A stretch of DNA of 64,000 nt from Akebia trifoliata (GCA_017979445.1 CM030711.1:8525221-8589220); one strand, 5' to 3'. Shown: positions 32,776-44,529, numbered from the stretch's first letter. A program made the numbers and translations. The notes: generated by a model from the sequence alone, not told the origin.

Positions 32776-32836
32776 TTGTGTTGTTGATCGTAGAGGAAAT
32801 GATAAGAGTTCTTTTCTATATGCAATATTTATAGAA

Positions 32837-32958
32837 GGATTTTGTTAAAGTGTACCCTAAGAGCACGTGGTTAAGTGCACTAAATGCACTTTGGAAATTC
32901 GATTTTGTTTCGAAAATGCCTTAACGTATGCCTTAAGGGCACACTTTAACAAGACCCT
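32837..32958. mobile_element. MITE-like element, TGTGCCCTTAAGGGCACA family, copy 2
   Basis: AGGATTTTGTTAAAGTGTACC on the left is inverted against GCACACTTTAACAAGACCCT on the right, with AAGGGCACAC preserved on the right arm. It is about 122 bp and shorter than copy 1. Confidence 0.75.
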
Positions 32959-32974
32959 TTTATAAAATTATGAA

Positions 32975-33178
32975 TAATGATTTTCTTACACCCCTTAACA
33001 TACGCCCCTTGATGTGCCATGTGCTAAAATCATATAGTTTTTCTTAGGATACATAATTGCTCATATTTAAGAGGACGTACGGTTGTATATCCTGAGGAAA
33101 AAAAATCTATAGTTCTAATCCATGTCACGTCAGGGGACATGTGGGAGCATATGTTAGACGGGGCATCAAAAAATTATT
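32975..33178. mobile_element. MITE-like element, CTCGGGATACA core (tandem copy 1)
   Basis: The left arm has TGATTTTCTTACACCCC and AGGATACATAATTGC. The right arm has TATATCCTGAGG, CTATAGTTCTAATCC and GGGGCATCAAAAAATTA. It is closely related to the YUCCA-intron element at 4979 and is followed directly by a second copy. Confidence 0.75.
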
Positions 33179-33184
33179 TAAAAC

Positions 33185-33384
33185 AATGATTTTTCTGACA
33201 CTCCCTCTGACATATGTTCCCTAATGTGACATGTGTTAGAATCATAGATCATTTCCTCGTGATACACAATTGTACATATTATGAGGTTGTATAGTTGTAT
33301 ATCCGAGAAAATCTATGATTCTAGCCCATGCCATGTTAGAGGGCATATGGGAGTGTATATTAGAGGGGATGTCAAAAAATCATT
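33185..33384. mobile_element. MITE-like element, CTCGGGATACA core (tandem copy 2)
   Basis: AATGATTTTTCTGACACTCC on the left is inverted against GGATGTCAAAAAATCATT on the right. The inner arms GTTAGAATCATAGATCATTT and AAATCTATGATTCTAGCCC pair. Only about 6 bp separate it from the preceding copy. Confidence 0.8.
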
Positions 33385-33529
33385 ATTAAATTTAATTTAA
33401 AAAAATATTATCACACCAAGTATTACTTATGACACACCAATTAACAAAGTATCACTCGAGGATGACCAGGTAGTCATTCTACAATCAATTTTGAGTGGTT
33501 TGATGGAATAACCTTTGTTAGCAATCTCT

Positions 33530-34150
33530 TTTTTTAATTCTTGAAAATTTTACAACTTAATTATTTTTTCAATGAAAATATCATTCTCTAGATTATTGAA
33601 TAATTCACGTATTTTAAGTTAAAAAGGAATAAAATGCGTTTTTTTATGAATTTTTATAAAAAAATAGGTCGAAAGAGTATTGTAATTTGTTGTATGTTGT
33701 AAAGTGCAAACTTGTAAGTTGTGACTTGTAACACAAGTCAACTTTGGAAGAATCCTCATTTTTTATGTGACAAATGCCCCTTTGATCTTTAAAGAAATAA
33801 AATAATATCATGGCCCTCTAAATTTATTTGAGATTACACCTTAATTTTACAAATTGATGATTTGTCCTTGACTTTGGTCTTCTTTTATAAACCAATGGAA
33901 CAATAATCTCAACGTCCTCATTATTATCACCACTATAATCATCACCATCACCATCACCATCACCCTTAACATCACCACTATAATCATCACCATCACCATT
34001 AACATCACCAATTTCATCATCACTATCACTATTAACATCATTATCATATTATCAAAAAATTTAAATGAGACGGATAATATGAGTATTTCTCATCTATCGA
34101 ATTTTAGATTGGATTTTTGCAGTCCAAAATTGAATTTTCACGTATCGATT
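33530..34150 (+). repeat. Segmental repeat, copy B
   Basis: Collinear with 26890-27550. The trinucleotide-rich part (33925-34045; ATC/CATCAC units) is longer here, and on the minus strand reads as a methionine/valine-rich frame that is not a gene. Confidence 0.7.
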
Positions 34151-34624
34151 TTTTTGTCATATTTTGACTTACTAACAAAGGGAAGAACAAATCAAAGAAA
34201 GACTGTCAAATTCCTTTACTAGTCAAATGAAAAACAAAGTCCCAAGACCTCATCTCCCACATTTCTTATGATCGAATGCCCTGACTGTTCTAACTCATTA
34301 TTTTTACTGAAAAAATTGGATTTTTAGCATCTCATTCGAGTTTCGGAGACTTCATTCCGTCATAAAGGATTTAAAAAAGAAAAAGGAAGTTATTTTCAAT
34401 GATTTTTTCAAATATTTTGAAGATGTATGTAAGAAAACTAGGGTTTTTCACAATTTTTTTTCTTAATTTTTGGATGAAAATCGATCAAGATTGATTCTTT
34501 TGGTTTGATATCATCTAAACAAGTTGTTATCTCAAATCTTTAGTTGATCTTTCCATGTATTTTAATTGAAAAAAAGACCCATAAATAGGTGGATTTTACT
34601 AGTGTTGAGTTCACCATTTTATTT

Positions 34625-34811
34625 AGGATTTTGTTAATGTGTGCCCTAAGGGCACCCATAAAAGTGTAATAAATACACTTTGGAAATTGGAATCTAAGGG
34701 TATTTTGATAATAAAAAAAATCAAGACCATTTTCGATACAAAATTCAATTGTCAAAGTGTATTTCTTTGCACTTTAACATATGCTTTTAGGGCACACATT
34801 AACAATACCCT
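34625..34811. mobile_element. MITE-like element, TGTGCCCTTAAGGGCACA family, copy 3
   Basis: AGGATTTTGTTAATGTGTGCC on the left is inverted against GGGCACACATTAACAATACCC on the right. The inner arms AATAAATACACTTTGGAAAT and AAAGTGTATTT pair imperfectly. It is about 187 bp. Confidence 0.8.
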
Positions 34812-34829
34812 TTTTCTTTATTGTTGAAT

Positions 34830-35035
34830 TCAATAATAAATAAAAAAAATGGTGAACTCGACAATAAATAGTAGTGAGTTCGACAATAAAAATTGTAAAC
34901 TCAGCACTCAATAAAAAATGGTGAGCTCGACAATAAATAAAAAAGTGTCAAGCTACTGCCCAAAACTTAGGATTTATTTAAAAATAAATCTCTCCGCCGA
35001 GGTCCTTTAAGTAATTTTTTCTTTAAGATAGTATT
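34830..35035. repeat. GAGCTCGACAATAAATA repeat, inverted relative at 44530
   Basis: Contains several GGTGAGCTCGACAATAAATA-type units followed by TTTGGGCAGTAGCTTG-like and AATTACTTAAAGGACC-like words (reverse strand). The reverse complement of this order appears at 44530-44800. The unit repeat is about 40 bp and irregular. Confidence 0.65.
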
Positions 35036-35095
35036 ATCGATTAAAGTTGAGTTGGCGTGTTGTGCATAATGATGTTGCTGTTTTAGGTTCCGATT

Positions 35096-35181
35096 TAAAA
35101 AAATTCGGTACAAAATCCAATTTCCAAAGTGTATTTATTGCAATTTAATGTGTGCCCTTAAGGCACATGTTAACAAGACCC
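35096..35181. mobile_element. Half copy of the TGTGCCCTTAAGGGCACA family
   Basis: Only the right arm is present: CAAAATCCAATTTCCAAAG, then TGTGCCCTTAAGGCACATG and AACAAGACCC. Truncated on the left. Confidence 0.65.
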
Positions 35182-36300
35182 TGATTTAATTTCATCAAAA
35201 CCCGAACATGACATCATTTGAAAGTTTTTGGCTTTTGAGTCGACATTATACCTACTAATACTCTATATTGCATTTGATTTACATTTCCGTTTTTCACTCA
35301 CTTGCATTCTACCATAATACATAACGATGGGTCGCTGAGGTGAAAGTCTAATAGGCTTTCTTTCGTACAATCCTACAATCCAACATCCTATGGTGCTATC
35401 TTGCAAATTGCCTAATTCACACTAATCTAATCAGGTTCTCTATCAAACATAGAGTTGAGATGAGAGAGCAAATATAGAATTATGGGCTCTTTGAATCCAA
35501 AAGAAATCTTCCTATCTCAGCCGTTCATTCCCAAATCTACATATCCCTAGAAAAACTGGTAATAAACAATTTCCTAGGATCCCTAGGAAATCTACTGTTT
35601 CACCTTCTTGTTCTTAGGTGAAGTCTACTACTTACCCTAAATATGAAAAAAAAAAAAAAGGGGAGGTGACACTGTTACAACCCCACATCCAGGGTTGAAT
35701 TGGGCAGACGAATGATATAGAAGGGGTTCTTAAAAAAAAAAAAAACCAAGGAAAAATGGACTCTTCTATAATATAGATATGGAAGGAGTTTCAAAAATAA
35801 GACTTACCACAGTATGGGACATGGAAGGGTCCGTCATAGTAAGCCACAATGATTAGTCTACGAATGAGCAACTTATGGAAAAAGTGAACGAGGTTTCTAA
35901 TACTTGAAAAGAAGGTCAAGGGACTGTGGGGAATTCGACATAAGATGGACCAATGAGGACATTGGCCTTGAAGCGTGGGAGTATGTTACGATCCTTAGGT
36001 TAAGACTTAAAACTTACTACTCCATTGATGCCTAGGTATTTTTAGAGCATTGGTTTGAGTCTTGACAGACACGCACTTCCCTGCCTATCTGCAAATTTGC
36101 TTGGTACATGGTCATGGCCCCTGCCATTTTTTGTGATACACACAAGACTGTTGTTGGACTGATGGCAAATCACCAAAAAGTATTGCAAAACCAAGATTGG
36201 CCAATAGAAATCCTGCACTACTTTGCAAAGTATGTGGCACAGAAATTGAATCTGTGTCTTTTTTACAGTCTTAAAGAAGAGAGAGACGCTCCAATCTCAT
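35182..36300. other. Gene-free stretch, possible retrotransposon remnant
   Basis: TGTTACAACCCCACATCC at 35674 and TGTTACGATCCTTAGG at 35985 begin alike, and the second is preceded by GCGTGGGAGTA, a purine-rich word. This arrangement could be the ends of a small LTR element, but I could not match two LTRs. The 64-codon frame 36108-36302 has no recognised motif. Confidence 0.35.
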
Positions 36301-36570
36301 AATATATCTTGAACTGTAAATATATTATAGCCCAAACTTCAGAAGAGAAAACATCCAAAAACAAAATTTAGAAAACAAACATACTTGTAGGTTATTTTAA
36401 GATAACAGCAAAGAGAAATGGGTGGCAAGTTCATCATAAATAGTAAAGCAAAGGAGTCTGGTGTGAGTCTAGCTAATGGGGAATAAATATAACACGGACT
36501 AAGGTGAAACACTGAACTGAAGAAACAGAAACCCCCATATCCAAGAATTTCTGTGTTTCTTCGTTTTTCA

Positions 36571-39500
36571 TCATGGATCCCTTTTCTCAACAAGTTCTTC
36601 GATCATGTCCGCGGCATCTTGAACGGTCAAGATAGTCTGGGCACTATCTTCTTCCACACTGATATTGAATGCCTCCTCAAGCCCCATCACTATCTCAACC
36701 TACAACGCAATTCAAGCCAAATACAAACAACAGGCACAGTCAGAGTAAAATATGAATAATGGATTGGAGGACATGATCTTCAGTTCAGTTACTTCGGTAC
36801 CAGAAAAAAAAAAATGTCACACTGCAATTACGATAATTTTTATAGAATAAAGACATGCATGTATAAAATGACAGAAAATTTTAAAAATAAAGTGTGAGAT
36901 GAATCAGAACAAAATGAAAATGATCAAGGATATGTTGAGATTCGTTATTCATATTGCCATCAAGAGAAACAATAGCTAATTGACTTGGACAACAGCACAT
37001 GAACGAATGTTCCTGGGAAAGGGCTGAAGCATATTTGGGCCGTTTCAAAGACATGGTATTTATCTTATTTCTGAGGATAAACAAATAGATTATTATCCTG
37101 TTTGCATTTTTTATGAACCTGATTTGCATTTTGACTACCATATCCGTTCTACCTACTTTGAGTTTATATAAGGATTCCAAGAACCTTATCATGAACTCTC
37201 ACAACAAGTTTGTCTTCAACTCTTTGAACAATTTAAATAACGGGTTCGAAACAAATGAGAAAATTGAAACAGGAATAAATAATATACAGGGATACAACAT
37301 GAGATATGCAACCAATATTTAGCAAACCCGCAATAAAAATTGGTAAAATCAGCGAAGTTACACCAAGATCAAAGACAATGATATAGGCAAGAAAAAGATG
37401 AAATGTGGAAAGTTCATGGTTAGTTGTCAGGTACCGTATCGAGGGAATCAGCTCCAAGTGCAGCAAACTTAGATTCACCCGTGACTGCAGAATGAGCTGG
37501 TAGTGCCAACTGTTTCCTCACTATTTCACACACCTTGTCCACGGTCTCGGGTTTGGCCTGCGAGCAAAGACAATAATGTGTTACTGTTGCATCAACATAG
37601 TGAACACCAGAAATGGGGAGTTCCCTTCTAATGATATTTTCTTTGAATATTCAAAAAAGCAGCCTATCAGATGGTGAATATTGGTGAGGCACCGCATGTT
37701 TTCAATTGAATTGTAAAATTAAAATTGGTTATGAGCTGCTTTATGGCATATTTCCTCTTTTGTGAAGAAGTTGAATAAATGTGTGCATGCATGCTTTACT
37801 TGGAGATAGAAATGACAACACACTGACTAGCTTTTTCTTTTGGATGGGTAAGCTGGACTTGAACCCACGACCTCAAAGTTGTTTTGCAATGAGTCAAACC
37901 AACTGAGCTATGGGTCTAAGCCTGACAGGCTGACCACCCTATCTAGATTGGACATATATTCAAATGCAGGGATATATGGATATGTTTGTTAGTATGTGTT
38001 ACTGCATCAAATTCTGAGAAACTGCACAATTTGATATGAATTCATATCTACTTTACTCAAGAAGCAAAGAAGCATTAAAACACTAGGTTATTGTCCACAT
38101 TATCAAGCTTTCATCAAAATGGCATTTCTACAAAAGCTTTGAAGTAACTCATTTTGGGTATAACTATCAGAGTGGGTGTACAAGCAGAACTATGGTTAGG
38201 AAAAACGTACAGCACAGGAAACCCGAAAGCGAAGTGGCACTTGTTGCAGCTTCAGTGACTGAAAGTTTTTCCTCTGGGAGAAAATCGAAACTGATTTCAG
38301 ACTAGAAATCTTGGTTGTTGCCTGCAAGACAAGTTCAAACACAATAACTGGAATCGTTACTTGATACTACAATGGCTGTTTATCATATAATATGGCATTG
38401 AATTTAAATAATCAGGAGCAATTAGCATATCATCAAACAGAATCTAAGCCTAGTACACAATTTCCGATGTAACGAGGGAAAAGGTTTTCTGGAACAGCAA
38501 TCTGGACCTCTTCAATTGAGTGAATAAGTTTTTCCTGCCATGTAGCGGGTTGATACAACCAGTCCGGACCATCCGCTAGACAAACCTCTAGATTTTCCAT
38601 AAGGAAAATGACTTTATTGATGTTGTGCATAGGCATTGATCAAATTCATTGGTTTTTAAATAGAAAAAGCTTTAAAAAATTCTTCTTTTTCACATGAGAT
38701 GCAGAGGTGCCAAACATGTGAACAAATCCATGAATTTTGCAATAGCTTCCCACATCATAAAATTAGATGGAACGACGAAACACGTAAAGGAATTTGTAAC
38801 TATAACCTATCAAAATCATGCATTCATCTTGTTGAGTGAATAATTACTCTTTATGAAAAAGTGGTTCTGCATACAATGAATTGTGTGTCAATGGTCTGTA
38901 TCAGGGCTTGTCTTTTGATAATTTTTTATTAGGCCCGGCCTAGCATGGTAACACAATTCAAATTCAGGCAACCACAGTAAGCAACAATTTTTACCACATA
39001 GTTTACAAGTGTTATTTTACTTCCTTCGAAGAAAAAAAAAATTACAAATTAAACTTTTATTAGAGAAGGCATTGGTTGAGATAACCAAACCGAAACAAGG
39101 GAACCACAAAAACTACAATAATCCGAAAGAAAAAGGCCCAATTACAACAAAATACTACAAACCCAATCCCATCTCCCTATGAAGTCTTGAGAGAAGAACT
39201 CCTTGCAAATTAGAGTTAATTAAATTGTCAACGAAAGATCTTTCTTTGCAAGTTCTGAAGACTTGAGAGAAACATCAGATATTGTATACCACTAAATCAG
39301 ACGGCTCATGCAGAACCATTGCAATTTGGAGGACCCACTAAATATCAAAAAATTTAAATAAAAAATAATAATCAACGAATTTCTCAGATTAAATCAATCC
39401 TCACTCCCACCAAATCGTTCAACAAGATCCACATCAAATCAAAAGAGAACAACTATAACTATGAGATCAACCAGAAAAAAAAAAAAACGAAGCAGTTCAA

Positions 39501-39676
39501 ATCACTCATCAGGAACTCCAGATCCACACTCGAGATATTAAAAAATACTGATAATCGATCGAGGTCACGAAACACAAGTCATGATTGGATCTCACAAGAA
39601 TAAGATCAATATATTATACCTGACTCGAACAAAAACGAGCCGAAACAGGGATCGAAGTTCCTGCAATTGATGCCAT
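36571..39676 (-). CDS. ACP: Plastid acyl carrier protein
   Basis: Carries growing acyl chains on a 4'-phosphopantetheine arm during type II fatty-acid synthesis in plastids. Four coding exons on the minus strand, 39676-39620, 38321-38211, 37557-37435 and 36699-36571, all phase 0, give 139 aa. Residues 1-56 form a Ser/Arg-rich transit peptide ([15 protein letters not shown]...; RFRVSCA at the likely cleavage site). The mature part starts near [13 protein letters not shown]. The modification site is Ser94 in GADSLD, followed by [17 protein letters not shown] and a final helix. Four exons with two covering the transit peptide is usual for plastid ACP genes. The intron before the third coding exon contains a SINE (37832-37926). 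A TATA box lies about 170 bp upstream of the ATG. The mitochondrial ACP family is less likely because of the plastid-type [12 protein letters not shown] core and leader. Confidence 0.96.
37832..37926 (-). mobile_element. tRNA-derived SINE, copy 1, in an ACP intron
   Basis: On the minus strand: GACCCATAGCTCAGTTGG (A box TAGCTCAGTTGG at 37910-37899), then about 40 bp, then GGTTCAAGTCC (B box), then AGCTTACCC and an A-rich end AAAAGAAAAAG. It matches the plus-strand element at 57932-58041 almost throughout. The target duplication is not clear. It is in the same orientation as ACP and therefore part of the pre-mRNA. Confidence 0.75.
39030..39250 (-). repeat. Possible LINE 3'-end remnant in ACP intron 1
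   Basis: TTTTATTAGAGAAGGCATTGG and the following AACCAAACCG...ACAACAAAATACTACAAACCC resemble, in layout and word use, the 3' end of the LINE at 28820-28960 (TATTAGAAAATGGAGG...ACAAAGAAAAAC). There is no tail and no coding motif. Low confidence. Confidence 0.3.
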
Positions 39677-39843
39677 CGATAGATCCGCCAAAGAAATCTC
39701 GTGAGAATGAAAGAAGGAAAGAGAGATCTGAGATTCTTCGCAACCCTAGAAAAGGTGCGAAACAGATATCAGAGAGAGGCGGAGAACACAAAGAGCGTGA
39801 GAGACAGCGAAAGAGAGAGTTACAAAAATATGTATTTTGTGTG

Positions 39844-39853
39844 TTTTTTTATA
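39844..39853 (-). promoter_or_regulatory. TATA box of ACP
   Basis: TATAAAAAAA on the minus strand, about 170 bp upstream of the ACP ATG. This places the start of transcription near 39815-39820, with a purine-rich GAGAGA-type leader (39690-39810 on the plus strand) as the 5' UTR. Confidence 0.65.
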
Positions 39854-39854
39854 C

Positions 39855-40515
39855 TCGATTTTGTTTACTCCTTGTTCTTATCGAAACGTTTAGGTTCGGC
39901 GTGAGGCTCGTTACGAGCCTGCGAGGTATGGGAGGTAAAAAATTTCATGCCGAAAGTGCCCTTCATTGCTTTCAAGACAATTGATAGGTGGTAGTGCCAT
40001 TATCAAGTCTAGTGAGGTCAATTTGGTAGGTTTCGAACTTTTCAGTAAGAGGAAGCTGATCCCTCGCTAGTTATGCCACGTGACGCAAAATTCGATCAAT
40101 CTTTTGGTCAAACTTTATACTTCAAAATTTGGTGATTGGTTATTTTTGACCGTTGATATGAATTTTTTTTAATAAAAATGAATTTATTTTTACCTATTTA
40201 TTGATTCAACCCAAAAATAAATAATAATATAAAAAAAAAATCAAATTTTGATGATTAGAAGTCCCCGAACCAATCAAACTTTTGGTGAGTAGGTCCATTA
40301 AGAAATAGAGACAAATCATGAGGAGAAACTTGAAATGGTGACATCTAACTTTTTGAGAGTTAATTTGAAGGATCATGGCAAAGTACAACGTTTTTCATAT
40401 GGTAAATGTAGAATGGAAACCCTTCTTTAGAGGTTTTGTGGTCATTTTAGGAAAAAAAAAATTCAATAATTCACATAAATAAATAAATAAATTTAGAATA
40501 TGAATTTGAAATGAG
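39855..40515. other. ACP upstream region
   Basis: No gene. Contains the distal ACP promoter and AT-rich sequence. No other element recognised. Confidence 0.4.
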
Positions 40516-40518
40516 TGC

Positions 40519-40724
40519 TGATTTTCTAACCCAATTCGGTAGAGTAATGCAAATACTCTGACGTGACATTTGTAAGAATTATAGATTTTTTGTCCTCGAG
40601 ATACACAATTGCAAAAGTTAATAGGGATACATAGTTGAGTAACTCGAGGGAAAATCTATGATTCTTGCACTTGCCACGTCAGTGAGTTTTTGAGTTATTC
40701 TATCAGAGTTGAATTAGAAAATCA
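40519..40724. mobile_element. MITE-like element with TGATTTTCTAACCCAATTC ends, CTCGAGATACA core
   Basis: TGATTTTCTAACCCAATTCG on the left is inverted against GAGTTGAATTAGAAAATCA on the right. Next, AATACTCTGACGTG/CACGTCAGTGAGTT pair, and the core has TTGTCCTCGAGATACACAATTGC against GAGTAACTCGAG and AAAATCTATGATTCTTGC. Same core as the elements at 4979, 32975 and 33185, but different outer ends. Confidence 0.8.
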
Positions 40725-40954
40725 TTAAACATTTGAAATGCCTTATAATTTCATCTTTCGAATATGACAAATCTACAAAATATGTAGTTGTGACTTGCAC
40801 TTGAAATTCGATATCTTACAATCAAATTAACTTTATGTCTGGAACAAAGGTTCTGATTTCGATAAGAAAAAGATTCAATTTGATAATTTATTGAATCAGT
40901 TTTGGATCAACCATGTTCATCAATCAAGCTCTGATACAATTAAGTCTCAATTCA

Positions 40955-41500
40955 ATAAAATGTGAGAAATTATGCAAGTTATAATATATATTTTGTTTAA
41001 ATATATGACGTTTATTTAAATTTGTATAACAAATTAGATTTGATCCAATCCAAACTTGATTATTATCGAGTTGGATTGGAGTCTTACTATTGAGATGTGA
41101 TTGAAAACTACAATCTAATAAGAGGTTGATCTAATCCTTATTTCAAAGTTAAAATCATTGAAGACAAATCTAATTGAAAAATTCAAAAGAAGGTCTGTAA
41201 TTATTTTAGAGTCAAGTTCAAAAGATACCCAGAAGAAGGTCTGTAATTATTTTAGAGTCAAGTTCAAAAGATATCCAGAAGAGTCTGTAATTATTTCAAA
41301 AGTTCAAAAGTCCCGATTTAATAAATGTGAGAAATTATGCAAGTTATGATATATATTTTATTTAAATATATGAAGTTTATTTATACTTGTATATCAAATT
41401 AGATTTGATATATTATTATCAAATTGGATTCAGATCTTACTATTGAGATCCGATTAAAAGAAAATACAATCCCATAAAAGTTTGATCGAATCCTTGTTGA
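40955..41500. repeat. Direct repeat pair with variant tRNA primer-site word
   Basis: About 180-bp direct repeats at 40955-41150 and 41315-41500 share TGAGAAATTATGCAAGTTAT, TTTAAATATATGA.GTTTATTT, CAAATTAGATTTGAT and TCTTACTATTGAGAT. On the minus strand the left copy is followed by TTGTATCAGAGC (near 40926), one base different from a canonical primer-binding site. An old LTR retroelement is likely, but the order of parts is not that of a simple intact element. Confidence 0.55.
41189..41300 (+). repeat. 46-bp tandem repeat
   Basis: The unit starting AGGTCTGTAATTATTTTAGA and ending AAAGATACCCAGAAGA occurs at 41191, 41237 and, shortened, near 41282. It sits between the two 180-bp direct repeats. 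The 63-codon frame across it is a by-product of the repetition. Confidence 0.85.
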
Positions 41501-41975
41501 ATCAATTTGGGTCCCATCCGATCTTATATAATTTGGTAAGTGTGGTATTGAGAAAAAAAATTTCAACATTTATAGAACTCCTTTTGAAGATGAACATTGT
41601 TTCAATGCCATTTCTTTTTTACTTTCAATTCACTTATGATCCTCACCATTTACTCAAAAAGGTTGATTGGATTGACCATTATCAAACCCCATTTACACCC
41701 TAAGTTTAAACATAATAATTAGATGACACATGTGTCACAAGTTTAATATTTGACTAGTCAATATTAACCCAAAAGTAATTGCAAGTTACTCCGAAAAATT
41801 AACCATCTTTAAACACACGTAGTAAGAGGCATTATTATGATAATTATGACAAGAGTTATGATTCAAAACAGTGTTTCGTTCCTATAACAAGATATTGTGT
41901 CTACGTGGTACATGTTTATTGATGGGCAAACACACTTTGGGTTATGTGTCATATAAAAAACGGCTTGGTAATGAG

Positions 41976-42463
41976 TAGGGCTAGCTATGGATCGGTTTGG
42001 TACCAGATCAGTACCACTCCAATATCGATCCAAAAATTTGTAAACATGTACCTAATTTGATCTAATCCGATTAATGAATACTTTGATTCGAAACCAATTT
42101 TATCCGAACACATGCCTTGTTTTCAAATTATCAATGTTCATAAAATATAAGACCAATAAATTTTTTTTAAATCTACTTTCTAACTACAAATATAGGGGAA
42201 AACCAAAAATACTAAAACGTTTTATCTATATGTATTTATATGAAATTAAGAATATATATATATATATATATATATAATAAAAAAAATTATTAAAATATAT
42301 TCGGATCGGATTTTTCTCGAAGAGGATTGGGGTACATCTGAATCTGATTTGAAATTATTCCGGATCTTAGACTTCAATTAGAAATCGATTCGAAAATATA
42401 AATTTTCATGTTTTTTAGGACCGATTCGGACATTGGGCATATTTCAAATCATTGCTAGTCCTA
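41976..42463. mobile_element. hAT-type non-autonomous element (488 bp)
   Basis: Ends TAGGGCTAGC and GCTAGTCCTA (one mismatch), flanked by GTAATGAG (41968-41975) and GTTATGAG (42464-42471), 7 of 8 bases matching. The interior has GGATCGG, CGGATCGGATTTTTC and GGACCGATTCGGAC words and a (TA)n run at 42251-42275. No transposase frame. Confidence 0.85.
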
Positions 42464-42471
42464 GTTATGAG

Positions 42472-43220
42472 CCTAATTTGTCTTGAACTTTTACCAAATC
42501 ACACAACGTAGACATAGTTCTGGATCCTGACTCTTAAGACAATGATCTAAGGAAAGCACTATGTCGATTATTTAAAGTTTTAGTCTCAAGATGCGTGTTA
42601 TTGTTTTTGATCACCTTGAAACCTATTAATCAAATAAAAAACATTGCAAGATGGAACAAAACTTTGAATCATGGTCATGCAAACCCTACCTCAATTGTAA
42701 TCCCCATCTCGATTCCCACTCATACGACATTTGGTTGATCCTATATAATCGCTGTAATTTTTCTTCAGTTCTTTGTTGCACTTAATCAATTGTGTTAACA
42801 CTGTAGTACTTGGCATTCACTCTCATTTTTCTTTAAGAATTCTCACAAAATTAAAAAATATTCTTTTGTGATACAAAACTTTGTTTTTTGAATGCTTACA
42901 TGTGAAAAAGAGGTTATATGAATTGAAGGATTATGTAGAAACTAGATCGAGTTCCTCTTTTAGGTCACATATATCAAAGTGGTCTAAATGACACCTTAGC
43001 CCTTTATAGTTCATGGTTTAGAATATATGTATATACTAAGGGTCTTTGGGTATGTGTGGATTGCCACATTAGTAATCAACACCACAATCCTCTAGATTTC
43101 AAGGAAAAACTTGCATTCAAAAAGAAAAAATATATAAAATATTAAAAAAAAAAAAAAAAAACCTTTTTTGAACTTAACCTAAGGTGTTTAAAATGGATGA
43201 TCACCGAACTTCCAAATTTA
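42472..43220. other. Gene-free stretch with partial R-type repeat
   Basis: No gene. The right part (from about 43050) contains ATTGCCACATTAGTAATCAA and related words, a partial relative of repeat R1/R2. The repeat is interrupted by the small element at 43224. Confidence 0.4.
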
Positions 43221-43223
43221 AAA

Positions 43224-43337
43224 GAGTTGTAATGAATGCACTGATCATGGTATGGTTGGGGTGCACGACTGATGTGGAAAGGACACAAAATCATAGATCA
43301 TTTTCATACCAAAACCACATGCATTCATCATTAATCA
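43224..43337. mobile_element. Small MITE-like element with TAATGAATGCA ends, nested
   Basis: GAGTTGTAATGAATGCAC on the left and CATGCATTCATCATTAATC on the right are inverted repeats. The interior contains GGACACAAAATCATAGATCA, part of the CTCGGGATACA-group core. It interrupts an R-type repeat whose pieces lie on both sides. Confidence 0.65.
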
Positions 43338-43339
43338 AT

Positions 43340-44525
43340 TTAAAACTAAATTATGAAAACTTTTTTTTTAAGTTCTTGAAATTTCATGATCTACATCCAT
43401 TGGCCATCCCATCTTATTTTTAGATGCCAAACGGATGGATAGTCAAGAAACTATCCTTACAAACTTAGTAAAGAAAGTAGCGCCAAACTATCATTAAATT
43501 CTTAAATTTAAAATTTAAATTCAACGACAAAAAAAAAATAATAATTTAAGCATTCGCACACAGTACGGGTCCTTTTTTTTCGGGTGCCACATGGACTTGG
43601 GGGGATCCATTATGATGAGTGGTAATTACATTCATAACCCAATCTCATCAAATTGGTTATATGTCAACTATATGACATTTAATTAGGTAATCTTGGAAGT
43701 CGAAAGCAACCACCATATAACGTGTGGCTTGCTTTACAATCTATTCTTATTCTCATTATTACAAGCTGGTACGGTTGTTGGGAAAACCATAAAGGCCGTT
43801 GCAACCTATGTCACCATTTCTTCACCTCCTCCTTCTCCTCCGTGTCTCTCTCAAAACACTTCTCAACTACTTTCATTAATACTTCAATTTCCTTACAATG
43901 TACATTGTTACGTAATTAAATAATGGACCACAGATGGCCTAACTATTAGAAACAAGGGAAAATTACTTGAAATGAAGTTTGGTGTAAAATTTCTTTGGAG
44001 ATCGAAGATTGAAATCATTGAGATTGATATTTGATCCAATCATCATGATTATTCTTTTACAATCAATTATTTGAATCGTCAATGTCAATGATGTGAGTTT
44101 GATGCTTTACAGGGGTGAGAGGGCACTAATAAATAAAGATTTTACTAATTGGATTGTTAAGCTACCCCCAAAATATCAAGTTGCATTTATAAATAAATCC
44201 CCAACATTGGGTCCATTAAGTAATTTTTGGGCGCCAAGTAGGAGATAAAATTTGATTGATGGCGTTGTAATTAGCTTTGATTACATTTTAGATTCTTTGA
44301 TGTTGATTGATCGGTGGTTACCAACTCACTATCATCAAATAGAGAGATACTTGACATTTCTCGTGATTTTTATCTGTAAGGATTCTTCTAATTTTAAGTT
44401 TATCAAATACCATACTTGAGATCTTTCCTTTAGAATTACGCATGAGCCCCATCCAGAAAACACTCCGATGCTCCTTAGATTAAAATTTTAGTAGGAATTA
44501 AATTCTAATTAATGCAAATTTTGTG
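43340..44525. other. Gene-free stretch
   Basis: No supported gene. The overlapping plus-strand frames around 43693-43923 have no motifs and opposite strands are equally open. Confidence 0.45.
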
Positions 44526-44529
44526 CCTA

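Noticed and set aside
33847..34047. Met/Val/Ile-rich minus-strand frame
   Set aside because: It is produced by the ATC/CATCAC trinucleotide repeat and has no gene context.
36108..36302. 64-codon plus-strand frame upstream of the ACP 3' end
   Set aside because: No domain or splice continuation could be seen; it is retained only as part of a gene-free stretch with possible retroelement remnants.
37840..37926. tRNA gene on the minus strand
   Set aside because: The A and B boxes are present but the element has an A-rich end and a matching second copy with target duplication, so it is a SINE. The acceptor stem does not close as in a real tRNA.
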